64,000 nt of DNA from the NCBI RefSeq assembly GCF_000153485.2, contig NC_018721.1, positions 682,001 to 746,000 on the forward strand, given 5' to 3'. The notes beneath the pieces are model-generated. The model was given only the letters and a program-made list of their open reading frames with translations, was not told where the DNA came from and ran no database searches. A program made the translations under genes and the position numbers. The stretch's first letter is position 1. Every line of letters begins with the position of its first letter. This stretch comes from Psychroflexus torquis ATCC 700755 (lineage in GTDB: Bacteria > Bacteroidota > Bacteroidia > Flavobacteriales > Flavobacteriaceae). Shown here in pieces: positions 43,800 to 52,487 of this stretch.

Positions 43800-43984
43800 T
43801 ACCAAATTAAATTTATAATGTCGTATAAATAAATTGAATTATATTTTTGATTGATCGAAGTTAAAAATATATATCATAGCCTTAGTTACGGTAATTATTT
43901 TTGATAAAAAGCAAGCGAAAAAAGCCTGTGCCGAATTCGTATCGGTAAAACGATTTATTGCGACATTATAGGTCTAATTTGGTA
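43800..43984. repeat. A-family inverted-repeat element, long form (A2)
   Basis: This 185-base element runs from TACCAAATTA to TAATTTGGTA and is flanked on both sides by TAA. It contains the GCATAGCCTTAG-like centre (here ATCATAGCCTTAG) and the 25-base GCCTGTGCCGAATTC segment shared only with A3. It ends 6 bases from the tonB-like stop codon. Confidence 0.85.
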
Positions 43985-43990
43985 TAAAAG

Positions 43991-44719
43991 CTAATCTGAA
44001 ACTTTAAAGGTGATAGGCAAAGCAAAAATCACATCTACAGGTTTTCCTCTCTGTTTGCCAGGTTGCATTGTGGGTAATTTTTCGATAACACGTCGACTTT
44101 CTTCCTTCAATTTTGGGTGTGAAGCTCTGGCGTTAATAAATTCAGCTTCTCCATTAGCTTTTATTTTAAAAGAGGTATAAATTCTATTTATACCTGTCAA
44201 ACCAAGATCTGAAGCTAAGCCCGTGTCAAATTCTTTATTTATAAAGGCTTTAAGTTGTTCACTCATACAAGCTTTCCGCTCAGTATTATCGGTATACTGT
44301 TCACATCCTGGGAAAATAGGAACATCTTCAATAAATTCAAATCCTATTTCTTTAATAGGTTCGTCTTCTATAGGTTCAAAATCATCAAAATCTAGAAGTC
44401 CAGGAATAAAAGTTGTCTTCTTTTGAATTGGCTTTTTTTCTGTTTTGGATTCTGGTTCTTTTTCATCAATAATGAAATCATCAACGTCTGGTTTTGGCCT
44501 TTTTATAGGTTTCAATACCTTTTCGGGTACTGTCACATTCGACATCTCTTCCACTTGAAGAAGTTGATAGGTAACCCTATCATTACTTGCTAGAAGCTGT
44601 GTTTCCGTTTTCCATTCTACAGAAATCAAGACCAGCAAAAGCACAGCAATCAGTCCGACTTGAAAGAAAATTAGCTTTTTATTATTTAAATTTTTGTGTG
44701 GATATTTTTTAGGTTTCAT
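43991..44719 (-). CDS. TonB-like energy transducer
   Basis: This 242-residue inner-membrane-anchored periplasmic protein has a cytoplasmic Lys-rich N-terminus, one membrane segment (about 14-34) and a Pro/Lys-rich linker with PEKVLKPIKRPKPDVDDF. The C-terminal domain (EFIEDVPIFPGCEQYTDNTERKACM, then GLTGINRIYTSFKIKANGEA and PTMQPGKQRGKPVDV) is the TonB_C type common in Bacteroidota. It passes energy from ExbBD to TonB-dependent receptors. No exbBD genes are adjacent, so it is one of several expected TonB paralogues. Confidence 0.85.
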   Translation of the reverse strand: MKPKKYPHKNLNNKKLIFFQVGLIAVLLLVLISVEWKTETQLLASNDRVTYQLLQVEEMSNVTVPEKVLKPIKRPKPDVDDFIIDEKEPESKTEKKPIQKKTTFIPGLLDFDDFEPIEDEPIKEIGFEFIEDVPIFPGCEQYTDNTERKACMSEQLKAFINKEFDTGLASDLGLTGINRIYTSFKIKANGEAEFINARASHPKLKEESRRVIEKLPTMQPGKQRGKPVDVIFALPITFKVSD

Positions 44720-45339
44720 GGGGTATTCGTTTTAAAATTAAAGTGTAACCAAGTGAAAAACTTCAATCCTGTACTAGGGAATGAAGTCTTTAAAGTTCTA
44801 AACGAATTCGAAATAAACACTAGTAGTGAATTTATATAAAACAAGAATAATGCCAAAATCTTTAACACACTAAAGTCCACTAAGAAAGACTTTAAGGTGA
44901 GTTTTATAAATTCCTATAAAACTTATTGGAAACCCTTTATTGAATATTTTAATGCCTCACGACCACCCATCCGCATCACCATGATGCGACACAAAAAACA
45001 AGTAGGCATCTCGAATATAAACTTTGAACGTAGATTAATACCAAATTATATTTATAATGCCGTATAAATAAATTGAATTATTTTTTGATTGATTGATTGA
45101 AATCAAAAATAATTAGCATAGCCTTAGCTACGGTAATTATTTTTGATGAAAAGCAGGCGAAAAAAGCCTGTGCCGAATTCGTATCGGTAAAGCGACTTAT
45201 TGCGACATTATAGGTCTAATTTGGTATAAGTAGCTTCAACTATTTCAACATATAATTTGAAGGATTACAGAACAATTCTACTTTCAGCAGGAAATAAGTT
45301 TTGTTATAGTATACATCATGGAAATACTAAAATTCAACC
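44720..45339. other. Non-coding gap tonB-like gene / cydB
   Basis: This gap holds element A3 at 45039-45226. The remainder (44720-45038 and 45227-45339) shows no gene, hairpin or promoter that I can support. Confidence 0.6.
45039..45226. repeat. A-family inverted-repeat element, long form (A3)
   Basis: This 188-base copy is nearly identical to A2, with ends TACCAAATTA and TAATTTGGTA and TAA on both flanks. Inner inverted segments ATCAAAAATAATT and AATTATTTTTGAT could form a long hairpin. Confidence 0.88.
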
Positions 45340-46380
45340 TTAGTAAGATTCATCTGAATCTAATTTTACTTTACCCCAAAACGTTCTATATACAAAATAA
45401 CTATAAAGCAGAACCAAAGGTCCACCCACAGCGACAAAGCCCATCATGATTTTTAAGGTTTTTGTAGAGGCTGCTGCATTATATATAGTAATACTATGCT
45501 TCTCAACCCCACTAGAAAGAAGTAAACGTGGATAGAGTTCAAAAGCAACGAGAACTAGCAATAAAGCAATAGTAAGGCTCGTAAAAATAAAAGCCCAGCC
45601 GTATTGCTTCTTGCTAGCAAGCCTCGGAACGTTGGCTATGCTCAAAAACACGAGCAATGGAACGATAAATAAGGCTTTATTATCTTTAAATACTTGCGAA
45701 AGATGCTCTAGAAAGGTAAGACCATAAACAGTGGTGATCAAATAAGACATTATAAAAAAGACCATTCCCCATTTTAGAAAGCTTTGGATTCGATCATATA
45801 GTTTTCCTTCCGTTTTTAACAATAGATAAATAGCTCCGTGCATCATAAAAAGAGCTAAACTAGTAACCCCTACCAAAACGGAAAATGGATTTAGGAACTC
45901 AAAAAAGCCTCTTCCTGTATATTCATAATTATTATCCAAAGGCATACCGTTTAGGATATTCCCCAGCACTACCCCTAGTAAAAATGCCAACATGATACTA
46001 GAAATGGAATAACTCCAATCCCACATCTTCCTCCACCAAGACATGTCTTCCATATTCCTAAATTTGATGGAGATCCCTCTAAAAATGATACATAAAAGAA
46101 AAAGAATGAACGGTGTATACATAGCAGAAAATAAGGTGCCGTAAAACACTGGGAAACCTGCAAATAATGTACCTCCACCTATCACCAACCAGACTTCATT
46201 ACCATGCCAAGTGGGATCAATTGCTTTTAGGGCTGTTTCTCTACTAGAATTCTTTCTGAAAAACATGTGCCAAGCACCAGCTCCAAAATCGAAGCCATCT
46301 AAAATGGCGTAACCAGAAAAGAGCCCTCCTACAACTAAAAACCACCACGTGGGATAATCTAAACCTAAAAACGTTTCCAT
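45340..46380 (-). CDS. cydB: Cytochrome bd ubiquinol/menaquinol oxidase subunit II
   Basis: This 346-residue inner-membrane protein has eight to nine membrane segments and the family start FLGLDYPTWWFLVVGGLFSGYAILDGFDFGAG. IDPTWHGNEVWLVIGGGTLFAGFP is the conserved CydB block. With CydA it reduces oxygen to water at low oxygen and is relatively NO-resistant. It lies 11 bases downstream of cydA. No cydX-like small gene or cydDC genes are visible next to it. Confidence 0.95.
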   Translation of the reverse strand: METFLGLDYPTWWFLVVGGLFSGYAILDGFDFGAGAWHMFFRKNSSRETALKAIDPTWHGNEVWLVIGGGTLFAGFPVFYGTLFSAMYTPFILFLLCIIFRGISIKFRNMEDMSWWRKMWDWSYSISSIMLAFLLGVVLGNILNGMPLDNNYEYTGRGFFEFLNPFSVLVGVTSLALFMMHGAIYLLLKTEGKLYDRIQSFLKWGMVFFIMSYLITTVYGLTFLEHLSQVFKDNKALFIVPLLVFLSIANVPRLASKKQYGWAFIFTSLTIALLLVLVAFELYPRLLLSSGVEKHSITIYNAAASTKTLKIMMGFVAVGGPLVLLYSYFVYRTFWGKVKLDSDESY

Positions 46381-46391
46381 AAACTTATTTA

Positions 46392-47768
46392 TTATTTTGA
46401 AATGACATTTGAAATTTCTTTGTTTAGGCTAGTACTATCAAAATCTATTTCACTTTCAGGTCCGCTTTGGATTTTCTTATTCATAAGATAGACAAACAAG
46501 AGAAATAGGATAAAATACACGATAAAGAACAGAATGAGAGAAAATAAAACTTGGTTGGCTTGAACACTTTTAGAAAGAGCATCTGAAGTTCTTAACAAAC
46601 CGTAGACTACCCATGGCTGACGTCCCATTTCAGCTGCAAACCATCCAAATTGATTTGCGATCTGAGGGAGTAAAGCTGTAAATACAAACGTCCATAAGAG
46701 CCATTTTTTATCAAAGAGCTTACCGCGTTTCCATCGCCAAACAGCAAATAAACTTAAGGCAATTAAAAACATTCCTATAGCAACCATTATATGATAAAAC
46801 TGGAAAACAGCATTCACCTGAGAAGGTCGGTCTTCCTCAGGAAAAGCATTAAGACCTGTTATAGGAGTCGAAAAATCTTGGTGTATCATAAATGATAAAC
46901 CTCCAGGAACTTTAAGCCCCGTCACTTCTTGGTTTTCTTTATCCACCCATCCAAAGAGATACAAATCGGCTGGTGCTTTTGCGTCAAAGTGCCCCTCCAG
47001 TGCTGCTAATTTTGCAGGTTGATTTTCAGAAACACCTTCTGCAGATTGATGGCCTGTAAACAACTGAGCTAGTGAACTAATTGTAGCTACGATAAGTGTT
47101 ATTTTAAAGGCTTTCTTGGATAATACAACATATCGTCCTTTCAAAATATAATAAGCGTGAACACTTAAAATTAAAAAAGTCCCAGATAAAAAGGCTCCTA
47201 ACCAAACATGGGTAAGTCGATCTACTGAAGATGGGTTGAAGACCATAGCCCAAAAGTCAACAATTTCTGCTCTGGCTCGCATGCCCTCGCCAACGATATG
47301 ATAACCCGCCGGGGTTTGTTGCCAAGAGTTAGCTATGACAATCCAAACTGCAGAAAACATGGAACCTAGAAAAACTGCCAAAGTAGCTACTAAGTGGACC
47401 CATGGCTTAACTCTGTTCCAACCAAATAACAAAACTCCTAAAGCACTACTTTCTATGGCGAAAGCAAAAATTCCTTCAGCCGCAAGAGCACTTCCAAAAA
47501 TATCTCCAACATACCGTGAGTAAGTAGCCCAATTGGTACCAAACTCAAACTCCATAACTATCCCTGTCACCACACCAACACCAAAAGTAATCGCAAAGAT
47601 TTTGGTCCAAAATTTAGCTAATACTTCATATTCCTTTTTCTTGGTCCGAATATAAATACTTTCAAAAACAACCATAATAAGTCCAATTCCTATACTTAAT
47701 GGCGGGTAGATATAGTGAAAAGCAATTGTAAAGGCAAATTGGATTCGAGATAGAATTTCTACATCCAT
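46392..47768 (-). CDS. cydA: Cytochrome bd oxidase subunit I
   Basis: This inner-membrane protein carries haems b558, b595 and d. Visible features are the N-terminal [24 protein letters not shown] with the haem-ligand His, the quinol loop with [26 protein letters not shown], and the signature [22 protein letters not shown]. The loop is of the short type. The frame extends to 47804, but the Met at 47768 ([10 protein letters not shown]) is the true start, because the extra residues lie upstream of the -7 box and would read through an A13 tract. Confidence 0.95.
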   Translation of the reverse strand: MDVEILSRIQFAFTIAFHYIYPPLSIGIGLIMVVFESIYIRTKKKEYEVLAKFWTKIFAITFGVGVVTGIVMEFEFGTNWATYSRYVGDIFGSALAAEGIFAFAIESSALGVLLFGWNRVKPWVHLVATLAVFLGSMFSAVWIVIANSWQQTPAGYHIVGEGMRARAEIVDFWAMVFNPSSVDRLTHVWLGAFLSGTFLILSVHAYYILKGRYVVLSKKAFKITLIVATISSLAQLFTGHQSAEGVSENQPAKLAALEGHFDAKAPADLYLFGWVDKENQEVTGLKVPGGLSFMIHQDFSTPITGLNAFPEEDRPSQVNAVFQFYHIMVAIGMFLIALSLFAVWRWKRGKLFDKKWLLWTFVFTALLPQIANQFGWFAAEMGRQPWVVYGLLRTSDALSKSVQANQVLFSLILFFIVYFILFLLFVYLMNKKIQSGPESEIDFDSTSLNKEISNVISK

Positions 47769-47785
47769 AACTTTTTTTTTTTTTG

Positions 47786-47793
47786 CAAAGTTA
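47786..47793 (-). promoter_or_regulatory. Putative -7 box of cydAB
   Basis: On the minus strand TAACTTTG matches TAnnTTTG and is followed directly by C and a run of 13 A residues before the start codon at 47768. A weak half-dyad (TGACA) lies about 30 bases upstream, at the activator position seen for the nos promoter, but the match is poor. Confidence 0.5.
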
Positions 47794-47991
47794 TAAAAAG
47801 GCATAAAAACGTTGTGTCATAAATGTTACGCAACAGATACTATGAGCGTTGAAAACACTTAAATTAAAAGCTTGATCGGCTATTAGAGTTAATCAAAATA
47901 CCTAAGATTTCAGGGGTACCCTAAATAGAATTCAGAATAAGACTATAGTAACATTTAATAGACAAATGATTTTTATATTAAATCGAAAAAT

Positions 47992-48047
47992 TTAACCTTA
48001 TCCATACAAAAACTGATACATATCAGTTTTTGTATGGATAAGGTTAA
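47992..48047. promoter_or_regulatory. Perfect 27-bp inverted repeat centred on a Crp/Fnr-like dyad
   Basis: The left arm TTAACCTTATCCATAC... (47992-48018) is exactly complementary to the right arm (48021-48047) around CA. Its middle reads ACTGATACATATCAGT, with the core TGAT-N4-ATCA of Fnr-type sites. It lies between divergent promoters and about 160 bases from each, so it is not placed like a terminator. No -7 box lies at the usual 29.5-base distance. It could be an operator, a cruciform or a tiny palindromic element. Confidence 0.7.
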
Positions 48048-48128
48048 GTAAAACAAACCCTCCTCATCAATATATAAAACTGATTTTGAGATACTTATGT
48101 ACCTATTAAAGTAAAGGTTTAATTTTCT

Positions 48129-48173
48129 TATGACCTCAATCATATATTAAACAAGTCTTAAATTTTAGCTTTG
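48129..48173 (+). promoter_or_regulatory. Activator site and -7 box of the nos operon
   Basis: The dyad TATGA-N6-TCATA (48129-48144) is centred at 48136.5. The -7 box TAGCTTTG (48166-48173) starts 29.5 bases later. No -33 TTG is present, as expected when an activator replaces it. The same spacing is found at three other units in this window. Confidence 0.65.
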
Positions 48174-48198
48174 TAGACGTATTTTAAATATGTAAAAA

Positions 48199-48717
48199 AT
48201 GAAATCATTTACTAAAATCAGTTTTGTTTTTCTTATCAGCTTATTATTTGCCTGTGGAGGAAATGAAGAGAAGAAGGAAAACAAAAAAGTAAAAATTGGT
48301 CAACAACCAAAAACTGAAAAAAAAGCTAAACCTGCGAATAAATCAATCTCTACAACTTCAGCAGAAGAGGACTTGGCAAATTTGGGTATTGGTCCAATTA
48401 AATCTGTAGACATTGGAGAAGGCATAGATAAAAATCTTGCAAATCGGGGTAAAGAAGTTTTTGGGAATTTATGTACAGCTTGCCATAAGATGGAAAAAAA
48501 GTATGTAGGACCATCACTATCCGGGGTATCCGGAAGACGAAGCCCAGAATGGATCATGAATATGATTATGAATCCGGAGGAAATGATTAAAAAAGATCCA
48601 ATTGCTAAACGTTTGATGATAGAAAACAACATGGCGGTAATGGCCAATCAAAATGTTTCAAAAGGGGATACCCGGGCTATTTTAGAATATTTTAGAGAGT
48701 ATGACAAGAATAACTAA
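48199..48717 (+). CDS. Monohaem c-type cytochrome lipoprotein (nos-linked)
   Basis: This 172-residue envelope protein has a lipoprotein signal (lipobox LFAC, Cys near 19), a Lys-rich linker and a class I cytochrome c domain. That domain carries the haem motif LCTACHKMEKKYVGPSLSGV and a Met ligand probably in NNMAVMANQN. As the first gene of the nos operon it is the likely electron donor, or a link to NosZ. Such cytochromes precede nosZ in Bacteroidota nos clusters that lack nosR. It is separated from the fasciclin gene by 36 bases. Confidence 0.88.
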   Translation: MKSFTKISFVFLISLLFACGGNEEKKENKKVKIGQQPKTEKKAKPANKSISTTSAEEDLANLGIGPIKSVDIGEGIDKNLANRGKEVFGNLCTACHKMEKKYVGPSLSGVSGRRSPEWIMNMIMNPEEMIKKDPIAKRLMIENNMAVMANQNVSKGDTRAILEYFREYDKNN

Positions 48718-48753
48718 GCACAAATAAATATTTAAATTTTTAATCCTAATCCT

Positions 48754-49353
48754 ATGAATATTCCATTTTTCTTAAAATCATCAGCATCTATTTTTTTGAT
48801 GTTATGTCTACTAGGTTGCAATTCTTCAGAAAAAACTGAGAGTATAGACAAAACTACAGACGCTAAAGCAAACTTAAATGAAGTTTCCTCCTCAAATAAG
48901 GGGCAAGCTTTTATTGAAGGAGATAGCGATGTAGTAAATGCACTGAGTCTAGCAATTAACTCTCCAGATCACACAACATTGGTTAAGGCAGTACAAGCTG
49001 CTGGTGTTGAAAATGCCTTAGTAAATGTAGGACCTCTTACAGTATTTGCACCAACTAATGCAGCTTTTGACAAACTAGATAAAGCAACTTTAGAAGATTT
49101 ACTGAGACCGGAAAACAAGTCTAAACTAGCTAATATTTTAATTCATCATGTTGCTCCAAGTAATTATCCTATCAAGACTCTAGAAAAAAATATAGAGAAA
49201 AACAGGAAACTTTACATGGCGGATGGCCAATATTTAGAAGTGACTAAGCAAGGCCAAGACCTCTATGTAGGTGGCGTCAAAATTATTACCTCCGTAGATG
49301 TAAGCAATGGCTGGGTGCATATTATCGAAGATGTATTATTACCAAAAAACTAA
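48754..49353 (+). CDS. Fasciclin-domain lipoprotein (nos-linked)
   Basis: This 199-residue lipoprotein (lipobox LLGC, Cys near 22) has a single FAS1 domain (about 60-198) with GPLTVFAPTNAAFDKL and LANILIHHVAP, ending NGWVHIIEDVLLPKN. FAS1 domains mediate protein-protein or surface contacts. A fasciclin gene just before nosZ recurs in Bacteroidota nos clusters, so it may help NosZ assembly, but no mechanism is established. It lies 19 bases upstream of nosZ. Confidence 0.88.
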   Translation: MNIPFFLKSSASIFLMLCLLGCNSSEKTESIDKTTDAKANLNEVSSSNKGQAFIEGDSDVVNALSLAINSPDHTTLVKAVQAAGVENALVNVGPLTVFAPTNAAFDKLDKATLEDLLRPENKSKLANILIHHVAPSNYPIKTLEKNIEKNRKLYMADGQYLEVTKQGQDLYVGGVKIITSVDVSNGWVHIIEDVLLPKN

Positions 49354-49372
49354 TTTTAAAACAAGTTAAACA

Positions 49373-51337
49373 ATGAAAACAATTCAAAAACTTTTACTAG
49401 GTCTAGGTGCAGGACTACTGCTTATAGGTTGTGGTAATAATTCAAAATCGGACTCTGGTGCTATGGCATCATCTAATGCAGAAAAAGTATATATTGCTCC
49501 AGGTGAGCACGACGAATTTTATGCCTTCATGTCGGGAGGATATTCCGGAAACTTGACAGTTTACGGTTTACCAAGCGGAAGAATGTTTAAAGAAATACCC
49601 GTTTTTTCTCAATTTCCTACCAACGGATATGGATATTCTGAAGAAACCAAAGCTATGCTTAATACTTCTTATGGCTTTGTGCCTTGGGGTGATTCTCACC
49701 ACCCAGATATTTCCCAAACAAACGGAAAATTGGATGGTCGATGGATTTTCATAAATGAGAACAATACACCTCGTATTGCTAGAATAAGCTTAGAGACTTT
49801 CGAAACCGAAGAGATTATCGAAATTCCTAACTCTGCTGGAAATCACGCCTCATCGTATGTGACTGAAAATACAGAATATGTTGTAGCAGGGACTCGTTTT
49901 GCTGTTCCAAATCCTCAGAAAGACATGCCTATCGATGAGATGAAAGGTGAATTTAAAGGCCCTTTAACCTTTATTAAGGTTGATCCAGAACACGGACACA
50001 TGGAAATTGATTTCCAAATAAATATGCCTGGCTTCAATTACGATTTATCACATCCTGGTCGTGACAAATCTCATGGATGGTTTTTCTTCACCTCTTATAA
50101 TACTGAAGAAGCACATTCTATGCTAGAAGTGAATGCTTCACAAAACGATAAAGATTTTATCGCCGCTGTAAATTGGATGAAAATTAAAGAATATGTTGAG
50201 AATGGTGGTGGAACTGAAGTGGCTGGTACTTATGCACATAACATTTACGATGAATCAACCATGATGGCCACCACAGAAATGAAAGAAGGCGTAACTTCAG
50301 TTGATCCGCGTGATGTTCCAGGTGCTGTCTATTACATGCCAGTTCCAAAATCACCTCACGGTATAGATGTTAACCCAACAGGCGAATACATCATTGGAAA
50401 TGGAAAACTATCTACACAGTTAAGTGTTTATTCATTTGCGAAAATTGAGGAAGCCATCAAAAATAAAGACTTTGACGGTGATGCCTATGGTATCCCAATC
50501 TTAAAATTTGAATCTGTTCTTGAAGGTGTTGTAGATAGTGGTGGTTTAGGCCCATTGCATACTGAATTTGATGGAAAAGGCTACGGTTACACTAGCTTCT
50601 TTATTTCTTCTGAAGTTGTAAAATGGGAAGTAGGGACTTGGAAAGTAGTAGATAGACAACCTTCTTTCTACTCGGTAGGTCATTTAACTATTCCCGGTGG
50701 TAACTCAAGAGAACCTTTTGGTAAGTATATGTTTAGTATGAATAAAATCACAAAGGACAGATATTTACCAACAGGTCCAGAATTGGAGCATTCAGCTCAG
50801 TTATATGATATTTCTGGCGATAAAATGCAGTTATTACTAGATTTCCCAACACACGGTGAACCTCACTATGCAGCTGCGATTCCTGCCGATTTAATAAAAT
50901 CTAAATCTAAAAAATACTACGATTTAGAAGAAAACAATCACAAGTACGCTGCTAAAAATGAATCTGAGGGACGTGTAGAACGCAAGGGAAATGAAGTTCA
51001 TATTTATACTACAACAGTTAGAAGTCACTTTTCACCCGATAATATTGAAGGAGTTAAAGTTGGCGACAAGGTATATTTCCACGTTACTAACTTAGAGCAA
51101 GATTTTGATGTTCCTCACGGATTTGCAATGATTGGAGCTAACACTTCAGAAATTTTGGTCATGCCTGGACAAACTAAAACCATTATTTGGGAACCTAAAC
51201 GGGAAGGTGTTTGGCCATTCTATTGTACAGACTTCTGTTCTGCCCTTCACCAAGAAATGCAAGGTTACGTAAGAGTTTCTGCTAAAAATAGCGATACTAA
51301 ATTGCGTTGGTCACTAGACGACGAATGGAAAGAGTAA
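49373..51337 (+). CDS. nosZ: Nitrous-oxide reductase, clade II (Sec-type)
   Basis: This 654-residue periplasmic copper enzyme reduces N2O to N2. The N-terminus is a Sec lipoprotein-type signal (lipobox LIGC) instead of a twin-arginine signal, which marks clade II. The propeller carries the CuZ histidine strands DSHHPDIS, YDLSHPGRDKSHGWFF, KSPHGIDVNPTG, LGPLHTEFDG, SVGHLTIPGG and HGEPHYAAA. The C-terminal cupredoxin domain carries the CuA motif FYCTDFCSALHQEMQG (CxxxCxxxHxxM). All ligands appear intact. It is the third gene of the operon and is followed by an internal terminator-like hairpin. Confidence 0.97.
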   Translation: MKTIQKLLLGLGAGLLLIGCGNNSKSDSGAMASSNAEKVYIAPGEHDEFYAFMSGGYSGNLTVYGLPSGRMFKEIPVFSQFPTNGYGYSEETKAMLNTSYGFVPWGDSHHPDISQTNGKLDGRWIFINENNTPRIARISLETFETEEIIEIPNSAGNHASSYVTENTEYVVAGTRFAVPNPQKDMPIDEMKGEFKGPLTFIKVDPEHGHMEIDFQINMPGFNYDLSHPGRDKSHGWFFFTSYNTEEAHSMLEVNASQNDKDFIAAVNWMKIKEYVENGGGTEVAGTYAHNIYDESTMMATTEMKEGVTSVDPRDVPGAVYYMPVPKSPHGIDVNPTGEYIIGNGKLSTQLSVYSFAKIEEAIKNKDFDGDAYGIPILKFESVLEGVVDSGGLGPLHTEFDGKGYGYTSFFISSEVVKWEVGTWKVVDRQPSFYSVGHLTIPGGNSREPFGKYMFSMNKITKDRYLPTGPELEHSAQLYDISGDKMQLLLDFPTHGEPHYAAAIPADLIKSKSKKYYDLEENNHKYAAKNESEGRVERKGNEVHIYTTTVRSHFSPDNIEGVKVGDKVYFHVTNLEQDFDVPHGFAMIGANTSEILVMPGQTKTIIWEPKREGVWPFYCTDFCSALHQEMQGYVRVSAKNSDTKLRWSLDDEWKE

Positions 51338-51376
51338 CGAGTTAATTTTAATGTTTTGGTTTTGATTACTCAATTT

Positions 51377-51408
51377 GGGGCGAGTAGAATCTCTGCTCGT
51401 CCCTTTTT
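51377..51408 (+). terminator. Intrinsic terminator inside the nos operon, after nosZ
   Basis: GGGGCGAGTAGA pairs with TCTGCTCGTCCC (one mismatch and one G-U pair) around a 3-base loop and is followed by TTTTT. It would end part of the transcripts after nosZ. Confidence 0.75.
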
Positions 51409-51426
51409 CAATTAAAAATTTAAATT

Positions 51427-52032
51427 ATGAAAACGGCAAGTATCACTATGATTATAGGTTCTGCCCTTCTGTTGGGATTGTTTTTGTTTCCGCTTTGGAG
51501 TATCACTTTAGAAGCCCCTCAATATCCAAGTGGCATTGGAATGTACATTAACCTTGATGGACTTGAAGGACATGAAAAACACGACATTCAAAATATAGAT
51601 GGACTTAACCATTATATTGGCATGCGTAAACTGCCTAAACAAGATGAAATGTGGGAATTTTCTGTATTTCCTAAAGTCATTGGCGGAATGGCCATTTTAG
51701 GAATTCTCATTGGCCTTTTGGGCTTATTTAAAAAAGTATCTTATAAATGGTTTTTAGGCTGGCTTGTTTTAATGACTGTTTTGGGTGTTATGGGCATATT
51801 TGATTTTAATGCTTGGATGACAGATTACGGTACCCATCTAGATCCGAAAGCCATCATGAAAATGACTGATGCAGATGGGAACCCTTTAAGCTACAAACCT
51901 CCATTATTTGGCTCTAGAGATATTTTGAACTTTACTGCTCATTCCTATCCTGCTATAGGAGCCATATTAATGGGGATTGGCATGTTTCTTACCTTTATTG
52001 CTTACATCATAGGACTTAAAAAGACCAATTAG
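51427..52032 (+). CDS. Nos-cluster membrane protein, unknown function
   Basis: This 201-residue protein has four predicted membrane segments: about 5-27, 78-98, 106-126 and 176-198. A periplasmic loop (about 28-75) contains YINLDGLEGHEKHDIQNIDG and LNHYIGMRKL with several His and Met residues. A gene of this kind follows nosZ in many Bacteroidota clusters. A role in copper or electron delivery is possible but not shown. It starts one base before the nosL unit and is probably coupled to it. Confidence 0.75.
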   Translation: MKTASITMIIGSALLLGLFLFPLWSITLEAPQYPSGIGMYINLDGLEGHEKHDIQNIDGLNHYIGMRKLPKQDEMWEFSVFPKVIGGMAILGILIGLLGLFKKVSYKWFLGWLVLMTVLGVMGIFDFNAWMTDYGTHLDPKAIMKMTDADGNPLSYKPPLFGSRDILNFTAHSYPAIGAILMGIGMFLTFIAYIIGLKKTN

Positions 52033-52033
52033 T

Positions 52034-52486
52034 ATGAATAAATACATCATTTTAACATTCATTTTTATATCAATAACAGCCTGCGATAAATCGGCTAAAC
52101 CTATTAATTATGGCGAAGACCAATGCGATTTTTGTAGCATGGGTATCGTTCAAAAAACACATGCTGCTCAATTGGTAACTGAAAAAGGAAAGCAACATAA
52201 ATTTGATGCTATTGAATGCATGGTGAATTTTGTTAAAGACAAATCAGGAAAATTTAATAATGCAACTTTATTGGTTGTCAATTACAACCAACCTGGGAAA
52301 ATGATTCTCGCAGAAAGCGCATCTTATCTAATAAGTAAAAATTTACCTAGTCCAATGGGCGCCTATTTAACTGCCTTTGCATCGGTATCTGATGCTGAAG
52401 CTGCCCAAGAAAAACTGAAGGGTGAGATTTACCAATGGGATAATCTAAAAAAAGTCATCAAAAAGGATATTCATAAAATTCACTAA
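52034..52486 (+). CDS. nosL: NosL copper-chaperone lipoprotein
   Basis: This 150-residue outer- or inner-membrane lipoprotein (lipobox ITAC) has the NosL signature EDQCDFCSMGIVQKTHAAQL, in which the Cys and Met residues bind Cu(I), and KFDAIECMVNFV. NosL delivers copper for the CuZ site of NosZ together with NosDFY. It lies one base after the membrane protein gene and one base before nosD. Confidence 0.93.
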   Translation: MNKYIILTFIFISITACDKSAKPINYGEDQCDFCSMGIVQKTHAAQLVTEKGKQHKFDAIECMVNFVKDKSGKFNNATLLVVNYNQPGKMILAESASYLISKNLPSPMGAYLTAFASVSDAEAAQEKLKGEIYQWDNLKKVIKKDIHKIH

Positions 52487-52487
52487 A

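Larger units (their letters stand above)
47769..48198. other. Divergent regulatory region cydAB / nos operon
   Basis: This 430-base region contains the cydA -7 box (47786-47793), a perfect 56-base palindrome (47992-48047), and the nos activator site and promoter (48129-48173). No coding sequence is seen. Confidence 0.7.

Noticed and set aside
47769..47804. Longer CydA start (MPFYNFAKKKKV) giving a phase-variable A13 tract in the coding region
   Set aside because: The extra codons lie over and upstream of the -7 box, and the family start is at 47768.
47815..47830. Fifth regulon site in front of cydA at the 29.5-base position
   Set aside because: Only one half-site is recognisable (TGACA), so the match is too weak to count with the other four.
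47992..48047. Palindrome as an intrinsic terminator
   Set aside because: Both flanking operons run away from it, and there is no transcript to end there.
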